The notes: generated by a model from the letters alone, not told the origin. DNA of 34,709 nt from Candidatus Polarisedimenticolaceae bacterium (GCA_036376135.1 DASVAW010000104.1:1-34709); one strand, 5' to 3'; shown: positions 14,426-23,521, counted from the first letter of the stretch. Numbers and translations are program-made.

Positions 14426-15583
14426 GTGCTCGATCTCTCGAACAAGGCCAAGGGCTTCTCCGAATCGGTCATCCGGGAGATGACCCGCCTCGCCCGCGCG
14501 CACGGGGCGATCAACCTCGCGCAGGGGTTCCCGGACTTCGGCGCCCCCGAGGCGATCAAGGAGGCCGCGCGGCGTGCGATCGCGGACGACCTGAACCAGT
14601 ACGCGATCACGTGGGGGAGCGCGGGACTGCGGGGGGCGATCGCGGCGAAGGCGGAGCGGCTCTACGGGATGGAGGTCGATCCGGAGCGGCAGGTCACCGT
14701 CACCTGCGGGGCGACCGAGGCGATGATCGCGTCGATTCTCGCGATCGTCGATCCCGGGGACGAGGTCGTCGTCTTCGAGCCGTTCTACGAGAACTACGGC
14801 CCGGACGCGATCCTCGCGGGGGCGGTTCCGCGGTTCGTGCCGCTGCGGGCCCCCGACTGGTCGTTCGACCCCGAGGAGCTCGCCGCCGCGTTCAACTCCA
14901 AGACGCGGGGGATCATCCTCAACACCCCCAACAACCCGACGGGGAAGGTCTTCACCCCCGAGGAGCTCGAGGCGATCGCCGCCCTCTGCCGCAAGTGGGA
15001 CGTCGTCTGCTTCTCCGACGAGATCTACGAGCACATCCTCTACGACGGCGCGCGGCACGTGCCGATCGCCACCCTCGAGGGGATGGAGGACCGCACGGTC
15101 ACGATCAACGCGTTGTCGAAGACCTACTCGGTGACCGGATGGCGCGTGGGATGGGCGATCGCCTCCCCCGAGCTGACCGCGGGGATTCGCAAGGTCCACG
15201 ACTTCCTGACCGTGGGGGCCGCGGCGCCCCTCCAGGAAGCGGGGGTCGTCGCGCTGGGGATGGAGGAGGCGTACTACGCGAAGCTGGCGGTGGAGTACCG
15301 CGAGCGGCGGGACGTGCTCGTCGCCGGCCTGCTCGACGCGGGGTTCCACTGCACGCCGCCGGGCGGCGCCTATTACATCCTGGCCGACGCGTCGGCGTTC
15401 GGCGTGAGCGACGACGTCGCCTTCGCCCGGAAGATGGTTGCGGAGGTCGGGGTCGCTCCGGTGCCGGGCTCGTCGTTCTTCCGGGAGCCGTCGCGAGGCC
15501 GGTCGCTCGTGCGCTTCGCGTTCCCCAAGAAGCTCGAGACGCTCCGTGCGGCGGTGGAGCGGCTCCGGGGCCTGGCGCACTGA
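14426..15583 (+). CDS. Class I/II PLP-dependent aminotransferase (kynurenine/methionine-type)
   Basis: 385 residues. Fold-type I aminotransferase with AINLAQGFPDF (28-38), YAITWGSAGLR (59-69), NTPNNPTGKVF (166-176), SDEIYEHILYD (197-207), and the PLP lysine in NALSKTYSVTGWRVGW (K232). The FPDF start and SKTYSVTGWRVGW block match the branch of kynurenine-oxoglutarate, glutamine-phenylpyruvate and methionine aminotransferases (YbdL/KAT type). Several amino acids are plausible donors, and no pathway neighbour narrows this down. I chose GTG at 14426 because GGAGG ends six bases before it; a GTG five codons earlier contains that same GGAGG. TAGACT at 14395-14400 is a -10-like element. Divergent from the Ser/Thr kinase gene. 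Confidence 0.92.
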   Translation: MLDLSNKAKGFSESVIREMTRLARAHGAINLAQGFPDFGAPEAIKEAARRAIADDLNQYAITWGSAGLRGAIAAKAERLYGMEVDPERQVTVTCGATEAMIASILAIVDPGDEVVVFEPFYENYGPDAILAGAVPRFVPLRAPDWSFDPEELAAAFNSKTRGIILNTPNNPTGKVFTPEELEAIAALCRKWDVVCFSDEIYEHILYDGARHVPIATLEGMEDRTVTINALSKTYSVTGWRVGWAIASPELTAGIRKVHDFLTVGAAAPLQEAGVVALGMEEAYYAKLAVEYRERRDVLVAGLLDAGFHCTPPGGAYYILADASAFGVSDDVAFARKMVAEVGVAPVPGSSFFREPSRGRSLVRFAFPKKLETLRAAVERLRGLAH

Positions 15584-15589
15584 AAGGGT

Positions 15590-15658
15590 GAAAAGGGGTC
15601 AGGCCCCTTTTTCCTTCAGAATCCGGCTCTGTAAGAAAAAGGGGTCTGACCCCTTTTC
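15590..15658. repeat. Nested inverted repeat (double palindrome) between convergent genes
   Basis: Arms 15590-15613 and 15635-15658 pair at 23 of 24 positions across a 21-base centre. Each arm is itself a hairpin: AAAAGGGG-TCAGG-CCCCTTTT and AAAAGGGG-TCTGA-CCCCTTTT. The right arm abuts the stop of the reductase gene (15658-15660), and the left begins seven bases after the aminotransferase stop. With C-plus-T runs after either stem, it could terminate both convergent transcripts. The form is that of a dispersed palindromic element, different in sequence from the 53-bp repeat. Confidence 0.9.
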
Positions 15659-16413
15659 TAGCCGATCAGGACGGCGCCGCCGTTGACGTTGAGGATCTCG
15701 CCGGTGATGAACGTCGCGAGGTCCGACGCGAGGAAGAGGACCGCCCCGGCGATCTCCTCGGGGGTTCCCACCCGGCCGAGAGGGATCGATTTCAGGATGT
15801 CGTGGCCGCGGGGGCCGAGGAGGTCGTCGCGGGTCATGTCGGTGACGACCCACCCCGGGGCGACGCAGTTCACGAGGATCCCCGAGGTCGCAAGCTCGGC
15901 GGCGAGCGATTTCGTGAGGGAGATGATCGCCCCCTTGCTCGCGGCGTAGTGCGAGCAGAACGCCTCCCCGCGCTGGCCGGCGGTCGAGGCGATGTTGACG
16001 ATCCGCCCGTACCCCGCCTCCTTCATGTGCGGGACCGCCTCGCGGATGCAGTGGAAGGTCCCCGTGAGGTTGATGTCCATCATCTCGCGCCACTCGCCGT
16101 CGCTCATCTCCTCGATCGGGGAGCTGCGCCAGATGCCCGCGTTGTTCACCAGGATGTCGACGCTCCCGAACTTGGAGACGGTCTCGTTGACGAGCATCTC
16201 CGCCTCGTCGCGGCGGGAGACGTCCGCGGCGAGGGCGAACGCCTCGCCCCCGAGGCGCTCGATCTCCTCCACGACGAGGGCGGCGCTGGGGGACTCGACG
16301 CGGTAGTTCACCGCGACGCGCGCCCCGGCACGCGCGAAGGCGAGGGCGCACGCGCGCCCGATGCCGCGCGCGGCTCCGGTGACGAGGACGTTCCTGCCGT
16401 CGAGCTCGATCAT
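15658..16413 (-). CDS. Short-chain dehydrogenase/reductase, FabG-like
   Basis: 251 residues, standard classical SDR length. Motifs: NAD(P)-binding TGAARGIG (12-19), DILVNNAG (86-93), catalytic Asn in DINLTGTF (113-120), Ser143 in NIASTAGQ, Tyr156 and Lys160 in SHYAASKGA, and the C-terminal ITGEILNVNGGAVLIG. These point to a 3-oxoacyl-(ACP or CoA) reductase-like enzyme, but classical SDRs vary too much to name the substrate. Its ATG overlaps the stop of rlmN (ATGA, 16410-16413), and GGAGAA lies upstream inside rlmN. The two genes are therefore co-translated although their known roles are unrelated. Confidence 0.9.
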   Translation of the reverse strand: MIELDGRNVLVTGAARGIGRACALAFARAGARVAVNYRVESPSAALVVEEIERLGGEAFALAADVSRRDEAEMLVNETVSKFGSVDILVNNAGIWRSSPIEEMSDGEWREMMDINLTGTFHCIREAVPHMKEAGYGRIVNIASTAGQRGEAFCSHYAASKGAIISLTKSLAAELATSGILVNCVAPGWVVTDMTRDDLLGPRGHDILKSIPLGRVGTPEEIAGAVLFLASDLATFITGEILNVNGGAVLIG

Positions 16414-17450
16414 GGCCGTTCTCCGAGGATCGCCAGCTGGCCGCACGCGGCGCGGGCGTCCGCCCCACGGCTCCAGCGGATGCTCACCCGCAGGTCCTTC
16501 GCGAGCAGGCGGTCGCGGATCGCGACGATCCGCTCGCGCGAGGGGGGCTTGTACTCGAGCCACCCCGGAACCGCGTTGAAGGGGATGAGGTTCAGCTTCG
16601 CCGGATTCGCGCGAAGCAGCTTCTCGAGGCGCGCCACGTCCGCGTCCGTGTCGTTGACCCCCTCGAGGAGGACGTACTCGAGGGTGAACGGCTCGCCCGT
16701 CGTCTTCGCCCAGGCGCGGCACGCCGCGAGCAGGGTCGCGATCGGCCAGCGCTTGTTCACCGGCATGAGCCGCTCGCGCACCGCATCGGTCGTCGCGTTG
16801 AGCGAGACCGCCAGGCGCGGCCGCGCCGGCTCGCGGGAGAGCCGCTCGATCTCGGGGACGAGCCCCGACGTCGAGACGGTGATGCGCCGGCGCGACATCC
16901 CGAGCCCCTCGGGGTCGGTGAGGATCCGGAAGGCGCCGAGAACGCCGTCGTAGTTGTGCAGCGGCTCGCCCATCCCCATGAACACGAGGTTGAACGGCGT
17001 ATCGCCGAGGTCCCGGTCGTCCTGGAGCAGCGTGACCTGGCCGACGATCTCGCCGGGGGTGAGGTGGCGCTTCAGCCCCATCTTGCCGGTCAGGCAGAAG
17101 TCGCACGCGAGGGCGCACCCGACCTGACTCGAGATGCACATCGTCACGCGCTCGCGCTGGAGCATGAACACCGACTCGACCGTGCCGCCGCCGGGAAGGT
17201 CGATCCGGTACTTCACGGTGCCGTCGGCGGCCTCCGCGCGGCCGACGATCGTCCCGCGATCGACACGCGCCTCCGAGGCGAGCGTCTCCCGCAGGGCCTT
17301 CGACAGGTCGGTCCAGAGGCGCGGGTCGAGCACCCGCCGCGCGTACATCCAGCGGTAGGCCTGGGAGCCGTGGAACCTCGGGGCGCCGCGCTCCACGAAG
17401 AAGGCCTCGAGGCCGGATCGTTCGAGGCCGAAGAGGTTGGGAACGTCCAT
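16410..17450 (-). CDS. rlmN: Dual-specificity RNA methyltransferase RlmN
   Basis: 346 residues. A radical SAM enzyme that methylates C2 of A2503 in 23S rRNA and A37 in some tRNAs. The cluster-binding cysteines lie in GCALACDFC (C112, C116, C119). MGMGEPLHNYDGV (SAM-binding GEP motif), STSGLVPEI, and the C-terminal SRGADARAACGQL, with the methyl-carrying Cys336, are all present. The start is ATG at 17448-17450, at the beginning of the conserved N-terminal part; TACACT at 17459-17464 would give a very short leader. An ATG fifteen codons upstream is possible but lies above that element. Divergent from the membrane TPR gene. Confidence 0.94.
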   Translation of the reverse strand: MDVPNLFGLERSGLEAFFVERGAPRFHGSQAYRWMYARRVLDPRLWTDLSKALRETLASEARVDRGTIVGRAEAADGTVKYRIDLPGGGTVESVFMLQRERVTMCISSQVGCALACDFCLTGKMGLKRHLTPGEIVGQVTLLQDDRDLGDTPFNLVFMGMGEPLHNYDGVLGAFRILTDPEGLGMSRRRITVSTSGLVPEIERLSREPARPRLAVSLNATTDAVRERLMPVNKRWPIATLLAACRAWAKTTGEPFTLEYVLLEGVNDTDADVARLEKLLRANPAKLNLIPFNAVPGWLEYKPPSRERIVAIRDRLLAKDLRVSIRWSRGADARAACGQLAILGERP

Positions 17451-17483
17451 CGGCGGCGAGTGTACCAGCGGGGTCGGTGCGCC

Positions 17484-17512
17484 TTGACGCTCCATGGGCC
17501 ATCCGGTAGCGT
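17484..17512 (+). promoter_or_regulatory. Sigma-70-type promoter of the membrane TPR gene
   Basis: TTGACG (17484-17489) and TAGCGT (17507-17512) are separated by 17 bases and lie just upstream of the TTG start at 17533. It is divergent from the TACACT element serving rlmN. Confidence 0.55.
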
Positions 17513-17532
17513 GCCCCGGCGGAGTCGATGCA

Positions 17533-18156
17533 TTGAAGCAAGAGCAGGTCGCGTTCCTCGCCGGAGGCCTCGTCCTCGGCATCGCGTTGGGATTCGGCGG
17601 CTACCACGCCTGGTACGCGCGTCCCGGGACCCCGGCGGCGCAGCCGCGCGAGGACTCGACGTCTCCCATGGGCCCGAGCGCGATGGGGGGCGCCCCGCCG
17701 ATGACGATGCCGCCGCCCGCGGCCCCCTCCGCAGGGGGGGGCGCGCCGATGGTCCAGGTCGTCAACACGCTCAAGAAGCGGCTGCAGGACGACCCGAAGG
17801 ACCTCGACGCCGCGATGCAGCTCGCGCATCTGCACCACGACGCGGGGATGTGGCAGCAGGCGATCCCGTTCTACGAGCGGGCCCTCGAGATCCGGCCGGG
17901 CGATCCGGACCTCCTCACCGATCTCGGGATCTGCCATCAGGAGCTCAAGGCGTTCGACAAGGCGCTCGACCTGTTCGGGCGGGCGTCGAAGGCGAGCGCC
18001 TCGCACTGGCAGTCGCTCTACAACACCGTCGTCGTGGGGCTGCAGGTCGGCGATCTTCCGAGGGCGCGCGAGGCGCTGACGCGGCTCGAGCAGGTCAACC
18101 CGCAGGCCCCCAACCTCGCGTCCCTGCGCACGGCCGTCGAGGGACGCGCACGATGA
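17533..18156 (+). CDS. Membrane-anchored TPR protein
   Basis: 207 residues. An N-terminal membrane helix (VAFLAGGLVLGIALGFGGYHAWYA) is followed by a Pro/Gly/Met-rich spacer (about 35-75) and three or four TPR units (DLDAAMQLAHLHHDAGMWQQA; DPDLLTDLGICHQELKAFDKA; LYNTVVVGLQVGDLPRA). The layout resembles the TPR half of CcmH/CcmI-like or tail-domain adaptor proteins, but no heme-lyase motif is seen. TTG at 17533 is chosen because GGAG lies eight bases upstream and a good promoter ends just above. An upstream ATG at 17494 lies inside that promoter. The 3' end overlaps the next gene by ATGA (18153-18156). Confidence 0.82.
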   Translation: MKQEQVAFLAGGLVLGIALGFGGYHAWYARPGTPAAQPREDSTSPMGPSAMGGAPPMTMPPPAAPSAGGGAPMVQVVNTLKKRLQDDPKDLDAAMQLAHLHHDAGMWQQAIPFYERALEIRPGDPDLLTDLGICHQELKAFDKALDLFGRASKASASHWQSLYNTVVVGLQVGDLPRAREALTRLEQVNPQAPNLASLRTAVEGRAR

Positions 18157-18434
18157 TCCGCAGGCTCCTCGCGCTGCTGGCGTTCCTCGGCCTCGCGGCG
18201 CTGCTCCGCGCCGCACTTCGCTCCGGCCGGCGTCCGTCGGCCGGGACCCGAGCGGGGGTCCACCCGGGGGCGCCGCGCTTCGAGGGGGCGCTCGTGCGCG
18301 ACCGGGTTTGCGGCACCTTCCTCCCCAGGGCCAGGGCCCTCGTCCTGCGGGATGCGGGAGGGGAGGCCTTCTTCTGTTCCGAGGCCTGCCGGGAGACCCA
18401 CCTGCGCCGGATCCGACCCGCCAAGACGGCCTGA
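18153..18434 (+). CDS. Small membrane protein with PP0621/YHS-like Cys motif
   Basis: 93 residues. An N-terminal hydrophobic helix ([18 protein letters not shown]) is followed by a basic linker. The C-terminal motif [19 protein letters not shown], then [12 protein letters not shown], matches the PP0621-like family, a relative of TRASH/YHS small metal-binding folds. Three cysteines (CG, then CSEAC) are well placed to bind zinc or another metal. Its start overlaps the stop of the membrane TPR gene, so the two are co-translated and may interact. The function of the family is not known. Confidence 0.75.
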   Translation: MIRRLLALLAFLGLAALLRAALRSGRRPSAGTRAGVHPGAPRFEGALVRDRVCGTFLPRARALVLRDAGGEAFFCSEACRETHLRRIRPAKTA

Positions 18435-18455
18435 TCGCGACCCGCCCCCGCGCCT

Positions 18456-18484
18456 TTGCCCCCTGAAAAGCCGGAACCTATATT
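18456..18484 (+). promoter_or_regulatory. Sigma-70-type promoter of the large TPR gene
   Basis: TTGCCC (18456-18461) and TATATT (18479-18484) are separated by 17 bases. The ATG at 18542 follows about 50 bases after the expected transcription start. Confidence 0.6.
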
Positions 18485-18541
18485 CCGTGCGGTTTCGCGC
18501 CCGCGACCGCGTGGTGGCGGGGAAACCGGGGATCGAGGGGC

Positions 18542-20371
18542 ATGAGTACGGAACGCGCCGACCAGCTGCACCAGCAGGCCTCCGAGCATTACCTCCAGGG
18601 GGAGTACGCGCAGGCGATCGCCGCGTGGCGTCAGCTCCTCGAGCTCGACCCCGCCAACGAGCAGGCGCTCGAAGGGGTCCGGATGTCCGCGCTGCTCTCG
18701 GAAGGGGACGGCGGGGCGACGCCGGCGGTTTCGCCGGCCGCGCCGGCGGACGCCACCGCCCCCGCCCCCGACTTCGAGATCGACCTGGGACTGAAGGTGT
18801 TCGACTCGATTCCCAAGCCGGGCGCCCCCGCCCGTCCGTCCAACCCCAACGAAACGATGATGCTCGACCGGTCGGCGGTCGAAGGGATGCTGCGCGAAGG
18901 GGCGCGCGAGGCGGAGGATGCGCCGGAGCGGCTCTCCAAGCCCGCCCCCGCGGTCATGCAGGAGGTCCCCGGGTTCGACTTCGGCGACCTCGACGATTTG
19001 AGCGCGATCCCGCTCGCCGCGGCGCCCGGGGTCGAGCCGCCCTCCCCCGGGGCGACCGACGCGCCGGTGGGCGCGTTCGACGAGGGGAACGCGGAAGCGG
19101 TGGGCCTCGCCCCGGTCGTGGAGGAGCACCGGCCGCACGTGAACGCCGCGAACGCCTCGGCCGAGCTCGTGAAACGCGTCCAGGATCTCCTCGCGGAAGC
19201 CAGGGCCAAGGTCGACGCGGGCGAGCGCGAGGAGGCGCTCGGCATCCTCGCGCGGGTGTTCATCCTCGACGAGGAGAACGCCGAGGCGCGCCAGCTCGAG
19301 GCGCAAATCGAGCTCGCCGCCGGGACGTCGCTCGCCGACATCGAGACCCACCTCATCGAGGGGGTCCAGGCCTTCGATCAGGGCCGGCACGAGGAGGCGA
19401 AGGTCCATTTCCGCGCCGTCCTCGACGCGCACCCCGAGCACCGCGAGGCGCTGCACTACCTCGAGAAGATCCAGGAGCAGGAGGCTTCGTTCGGGGACAT
19501 CCCCGAGGACCTTCTCGCCTCGGCCCCCGGCGTCGCCGGCGCTCCCGTGGCCTCCCCTCCGGAATCGGTGGAGCCGGCGATCGAGCCGGCCGCGCGTCCC
19601 AAGCGGCCTTCGCGCGCCGAGACGCCGGTGGCCCCCGCCGCCCCCGCGATGCCGACGCCGTCCCGCCGATCGTTCGTCCTGTCCCCCAAGCTCCTCGGCG
19701 CGGTGGTCGGGCTCGCGGTCCTCGGCGCGGCGGCGTGGTTCGTCCCCAAGATGCTCTCCGCCGACGGCGGCACGTCGACCGCGGCGGCGCCTCCGACCGC
19801 CGCCGCTGCGCTCCCGCGCCCGGCGAAACCCGCGGCGCCCCCCGCTCCGGCCGCCCCGGCCCCCGCTCCCGTCCCCGCGATGACCCTCGACCAGGCGATG
19901 GCGAAGGCGCGCACCGCGATGGCCGCCTCCGACTACGGCGCGGCTGTGATCGCGTACAAGGCGGCGCTCGACCTCGACAAGACCAATATCGAGGCGCTCG
20001 AAGGGATCCGTCAGGCCGGGGACGCCTACAAGGCGCAGAAGGCCGAGCAGGAGCAGTTCGACCGCGTCGCCATGGCCTTCAAGGAAGGGGAGTTCGCCTC
20101 CGGCCTGCGCCTGCTGTACCGCCTTCCCCCGACGGTCGATCGCGGCCGCGTCGATCGGTACAAGGCCGACGGCTGGTTCAACCTGGGCGTCGTGGCGCTC
20201 CGGGCCGGCGACGTGAGCGCGGCGATCGGGCACTTCGAGGACGCGCTGGCGATCCGACCGGACCCCGACGCCACGAAGTGGCGGTCGTTCGCGCAGCGTT
20301 ACCGCGACCTCCCGAAGGACCGCGGCTTCTACGACGCCGTCGAGGCCATCCCGTTCCGCCAGATCGAGTAG
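18542..20371 (+). CDS. Large TPR protein with internal membrane segment
   Basis: 609 residues. An N-terminal TPR pair ([20 protein letters not shown], then [14 protein letters not shown]) is followed by a long Ala/Pro-rich, acidic linker with [10 protein letters not shown] and FDFGDLDDL (about 80-190). A second TPR block is near 200-320. One membrane helix ([18 protein letters not shown]) is near 380-398, then a Pro/Ala-rich spacer and a C-terminal TPR block ([39 protein letters not shown]). With no signal peptide, the N-terminal half should be cytoplasmic and the C-terminal TPR block periplasmic. Such linkers are common in gliding- and secretion-associated scaffold proteins of myxobacteria and acidobacteria. 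No enzymatic motif is seen. Confidence 0.82.
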   Translation: MSTERADQLHQQASEHYLQGEYAQAIAAWRQLLELDPANEQALEGVRMSALLSEGDGGATPAVSPAAPADATAPAPDFEIDLGLKVFDSIPKPGAPARPSNPNETMMLDRSAVEGMLREGAREAEDAPERLSKPAPAVMQEVPGFDFGDLDDLSAIPLAAAPGVEPPSPGATDAPVGAFDEGNAEAVGLAPVVEEHRPHVNAANASAELVKRVQDLLAEARAKVDAGEREEALGILARVFILDEENAEARQLEAQIELAAGTSLADIETHLIEGVQAFDQGRHEEAKVHFRAVLDAHPEHREALHYLEKIQEQEASFGDIPEDLLASAPGVAGAPVASPPESVEPAIEPAARPKRPSRAETPVAPAAPAMPTPSRRSFVLSPKLLGAVVGLAVLGAAAWFVPKMLSADGGTSTAAAPPTAAAALPRPAKPAAPPAPAAPAPAPVPAMTLDQAMAKARTAMAASDYGAAVIAYKAALDLDKTNIEALEGIRQAGDAYKAQKAEQEQFDRVAMAFKEGEFASGLRLLYRLPPTVDRGRVDRYKADGWFNLGVVALRAGDVSAAIGHFEDALAIRPDPDATKWRSFAQRYRDLPKDRGFYDAVEAIPFRQIE

Positions 20372-20388
20372 CCGTCGCCGGGCGCCGG

Positions 20389-20414
20389 CGTTTCGCGTCC
20401 TCGGATGCGAAACG
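20389..20414. terminator. Hairpin between convergent genes
   Basis: CGTTTCGC (20389-20396) pairs with GCGAAACG (20407-20414) around a 10-base loop. It lies between the stops of the large TPR gene and purH. There is no T-tract, so it is only a possible terminator. Its stem sequence resembles the hairpin at 5811-5833. Confidence 0.4.
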
Positions 20415-21965
20415 TCAGTGCCGGAAGTGGCGGCGGCCGACGAGGATCATCGCGAGTCCGCGCTCGTCGGCGGCGGCGATGACCTCGTCGTCGCGGATCG
20501 ACCCGCCGGGCTGGACGACCGCGGCGATCCCGGCCTGGGCCGCGACGTCGAGGCCGTCGCGGAAGGGGAAGAAGGCGTCCGAGGCCATGACGGCGCCTTT
20601 CAGCGGCTCGTTGGCCTTCTGGATCGCGATGCGCGCGGAGTCGACGCGGCTCATCTGGCCGGCGCCCACCCCCACGGTGCGGTCCTCGAACGCGTAGACG
20701 ATCGCGTTCGACTTCACGTGGCGGACGACGCACCACGCGAACTCGAGGGCGCGCCACTCCGCTTCGGTCGGCGCGCGTTTCGTCGCGACCTTCGCGTCGC
20801 GGAGGGTGCCGTCGGCCGCGTCCCAGTCCTGGACGAGCAGGCCGCCGTCCACCCGCCGGAGGTCGAACCCCCGCCTGCCCGCGGCGAACGGCCCGGCGGC
20901 GAGGACGCGCAGGTTCTTCTTCTTCGCGAGGACGGCGAGCGCGTCGTCGGTGAACGACGGGGCGATCACCCCCTCGTAGAACGCCTCCGCGATCGCCGCG
21001 GCCGCGTCCGCGTCCACCGCGCGCGGGAAGGCGAGGACGCCGCCGAAGGCGCTCGTCGGGTCGCACGCGAGGGCGCGGCGGAACGACGCGACCGGGGAGT
21101 CTCCGAAGGCGGTGCCGCAGGGATTCCCGTGCTTGACGATGACGCAGCCGAAGGCGTCGCGGATCCCCTCGAGATCGGCGGCCAATCCCAAGGCGGCGTC
21201 GAAGTCGAGCAGGTTGTTGAACGAGAGCGGTTTCCCCTGGAGCTGGCGCGCGGCGCCGACCCCGACCGCGGAGCCGTCGCGGTAGAAGGCGGCCTTCTGG
21301 TGGGGGTTCTCGCCGTACACGAGATCGGCCTGCTTCACGAACGAAAGGTCGAGCCGCTCGGGGAAGTCGACCCCGGGTCCGGCGAGGTAGTCGGCGACGG
21401 CGCGGTCGTACCGCGCGGTGTGGTCGAAGGCCCGCGCGGCCAGGCGGCGCCGCGTCGCGGGGGACAACCCGCCGTGCTCGCGCAGCTCGGCGAGGACCGT
21501 CGGGTAGTCGGACGGCTCGACGAGGACGCCGACGTCGTCGTGGTTCTTCGCGGCGGCGCGCAGCATCGCGGGGCCGCCGATGTCGATCATCTCGACGACC
21601 TCGTCGTCGGTCGCCGACTCCCGGTCGCGGGTCTTCTCGAACGGGTAGAGGTTCACCACGAGCAGGTCGATCGGTGCGATCCCGTGCGCCGCCATCTGGG
21701 CGACGTGTTCGGGGTTCGCGCGGCGGCCGAGCAGGCCGCCGTGGATCGCGGGGTGGAGCGTCTTCACCCGGCCGTCGAGGATCTCGGGGAACCCCGTGTG
21801 GTCCGACACCTTGACCACGGGAACGCCGCCTTCGGCGAGGAGCTTCGCGGTCCCGCCGGTCGAGAGGATCTCGACGCCGAGCGCGTGAAGGCCGCGGGCC
21901 AGGTCGAGCACCCCGTCCTTCTCGAACGTGCTGACGAGCGCGCGGTGGACCGGGGAGAACGCCAT
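20415..21965 (-). CDS. purH: Bifunctional AICAR formyltransferase / IMP cyclohydrolase
   Basis: 516 residues, typical for PurH, catalysing the last two steps of IMP synthesis. The N-terminal cyclohydrolase domain shows [11 protein letters not shown] (33-43), [15 protein letters not shown] (58-72) and [14 protein letters not shown] (128-141). The C-terminal formyltransferase domain shows LVYGENPHQ (215-223), the catalytic VKHGNPCG (277-284) and the closing [13 protein letters not shown] at 21963-21965 has GGAGG nearby. It is separated by one base from the stop of the upstream phospholipase-like gene, making it the last gene of a minus-strand operon with genes of unknown, probably envelope-linked roles. 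Confidence 0.97.
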   Translation of the reverse strand: MAFSPVHRALVSTFEKDGVLDLARGLHALGVEILSTGGTAKLLAEGGVPVVKVSDHTGFPEILDGRVKTLHPAIHGGLLGRRANPEHVAQMAAHGIAPIDLLVVNLYPFEKTRDRESATDDEVVEMIDIGGPAMLRAAAKNHDDVGVLVEPSDYPTVLAELREHGGLSPATRRRLAARAFDHTARYDRAVADYLAGPGVDFPERLDLSFVKQADLVYGENPHQKAAFYRDGSAVGVGAARQLQGKPLSFNNLLDFDAALGLAADLEGIRDAFGCVIVKHGNPCGTAFGDSPVASFRRALACDPTSAFGGVLAFPRAVDADAAAAIAEAFYEGVIAPSFTDDALAVLAKKKNLRVLAAGPFAAGRRGFDLRRVDGGLLVQDWDAADGTLRDAKVATKRAPTEAEWRALEFAWCVVRHVKSNAIVYAFEDRTVGVGAGQMSRVDSARIAIQKANEPLKGAVMASDAFFPFRDGLDVAAQAGIAAVVQPGGSIRDDEVIAAADERGLAMILVGRRHFRH

Positions 21966-21966
21966 C

Positions 21967-22713
21967 TCAACGACCTCCGGATCGGGAGTTCAGGTAGGGA
22001 GTCGCGCCGAGATCCCCGCCCGCGTCGCGCCAGCAGCGCAGCCACGATCGGACGACGTAGTTCACGCTGCGGGAATAGGCGAGCGAGGCGATCGCGAAGG
22101 GGACCGACCGGTCGTCGAAGGCGACCGGATCGGGAGGGTCCCCGGCGGCGGCGTAGGCGCGGACGAGGTTCGCGTCGTCGCCGGCGGCTTCCGCGGCGAT
22201 CCGCCGCGAGAAGGCGGCGACGTCCCCCCGGTCGAGGTCCGCGTCCTCGTGGCCGAGGAAGACGAGCGGGAACTTGGGCATCCGGGAGGCCGCGAACTTC
22301 GAGAAATGCGCGTAGCGGATCCCGGCGTCGGGGGCGGCTCCCGGCGGGAAGGCGGCGTCGCTGACGTAGTGGGCGAGGGTCCCGAAGCGCGACGCGATGG
22401 TGTCGAACGCCATCGGCTCGCGAACCGACGCCACGAGATCCGCGGCCGCGCGCGCGGTCGTCGCGTCGAGGGTTCCTCCGGCTCCACGCGGCGCGTGCGC
22501 GGGGGCGTCCTCGGTCGTCATCGGTTCGAGCGCGCCGCGGCGCACGGCGTCCCGATGGTGCTCGAGCGCCAGGCGAAGCGACGGGGGCATGAACCGGATC
22601 GCCTCGTCGACGATCTGCAGGCGCGTCGCGGGATCCCACGCGCGCGCGACGGGCGCCGCGAGGAGGAGCAGGAACGGGAGGAGCAGGCGCGGGCTCGGGC
22701 GCACGGGCGTCAT
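21967..22713 (-). CDS. Secreted protein, possible zinc-dependent phospholipase C / P1 nuclease fold
   Basis: 248 residues. The signal peptide RLLLPFLLLLAAPVARA is followed directly by W26-D, the exposed tryptophan start typical of zinc-dependent phospholipase C and S1/P1 nucleases after processing. A helical protein follows with EHHRDAVRRG (51-60), FGTLAHYVSDAAFPP (110-124, like the family TLAHYLGD helix with His/Asp ligands) and RYAHFSKF (133-140). Not all ligand residues of the family can be placed, so it may be inactive or a remote member. It lies between a TPR gene (11-base gap) and purH (1-base gap) and is surely co-transcribed with them. Confidence 0.6.
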   Translation of the reverse strand: MTPVRPSPRLLLPFLLLLAAPVARAWDPATRLQIVDEAIRFMPPSLRLALEHHRDAVRRGALEPMTTEDAPAHAPRGAGGTLDATTARAAADLVASVREPMAFDTIASRFGTLAHYVSDAAFPPGAAPDAGIRYAHFSKFAASRMPKFPLVFLGHEDADLDRGDVAAFSRRIAAEAAGDDANLVRAYAAAGDPPDPVAFDDRSVPFAIASLAYSRSVNYVVRSWLRCWRDAGGDLGATPYLNSRSGGR

Positions 22714-22724
22714 CGCCCCGCACC

Positions 22725-23501
22725 TTACTTCTTCGCGCCGCCTTTGTCCTGAACCGTGATCAACGGGAGCGAGAGCGCCCCCGACTGCGTCTGGGCGAGC
22801 AGGAGCTTCACGACGAGCATCCGGTCGTTGCCGACGACCTGCGGGTTGACGCGCGGGTCGGCGAGCTTCGGATCGAGGATCAGCGCGCGGCGGAAGGCCT
22901 CGAGACCGTCGTCGTATTTCTCCTGCGCGTCGAGGACGGTGCCGAGGTTGTAATACGCGAGCGCGTTCGCGGGGTCGATCTCGATCGCGCGCTGGAACGC
23001 CGACTCCGCGGAGCCGAACTGCCGGAGCGCGCGCTGCATCGTGCCGAGGTTGAGCCAGTAGGTGGCGTTGGCGCCGTCGAGCTTGACCGCCGCGCGCTGG
23101 AACTCGATCGCCTGGCCGACGAGGCCGCGGTAGGCGACGTACGCCGCGAAGTCGTTGAGCTGCGGGGCCGTCGCCGTCCCGCGATCGACGAGATCGAGGT
23201 AGGGGATCGCCTGGGGGTCCTTGCCGAGCGAGGTCACCCGCAGGCGCGCGACGGTCTTCTCGAGCCCGAGCGACGCGCCGGCCGTCGCCGCCGCCTCGAG
23301 CTTCTGGGTCTGCGCGGCGGCTTCCTGCTCGGCCTTGGCCTGCTCGGTCGCGCCGTCGGAGCCGCCACCCCGCAGCTTGTTGAACCAACCCCCGGCGGCG
23401 GGATCGGGGACGGCCGCAGGGGCGGCCGCGACGGCGGGGACGACCAGGACCAGCAGCGCGGCGGCGAGGGCGCCGCGCACGGTGACGTTCGTGCGGCTCA
23501 T
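22725..23501 (-). CDS. Secreted TPR protein
   Basis: 258 residues. A signal peptide (VRGALAAALLVLVVPAVAAAPAA) is followed by a short linker with GGWFNKLRGGG and a charged helix (TEQAKAEQEAAAQTQKLEAAA). Four TPR units follow (APQLNDFAAYVAYRGLVGQAIEF; ATYWLNLGTMQRALRQFGSAESAF; ALAYYNLGTVLDAQEKYDDGLEAF). The C-terminus is an extension with MLVVKLLLAQTQSG. ATG at 23499-23501 is chosen because GGGGGAG lies just upstream; a start eight codons earlier would weaken the signal peptide. Second gene of the operon ending with purH. A periplasmic scaffold role is inferred. Confidence 0.82.
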   Translation of the reverse strand: MSRTNVTVRGALAAALLVLVVPAVAAAPAAVPDPAAGGWFNKLRGGGSDGATEQAKAEQEAAAQTQKLEAAATAGASLGLEKTVARLRVTSLGKDPQAIPYLDLVDRGTATAPQLNDFAAYVAYRGLVGQAIEFQRAAVKLDGANATYWLNLGTMQRALRQFGSAESAFQRAIEIDPANALAYYNLGTVLDAQEKYDDGLEAFRRALILDPKLADPRVNPQVVGNDRMLVVKLLLAQTQSGALSLPLITVQDKGGAKK

Positions 23502-23521
23502 CGAACTCCCCGGGGGCCGGA

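Noticed and set aside
14291-15580. Upstream extension of the first Ser/Thr kinase frame
   Set aside because: The frame remains open across the divergent aminotransferase gene, but its sequence there is shadow-like; GTG at 14288-14290 with a ribosome site and a TACAAT element marks the start.
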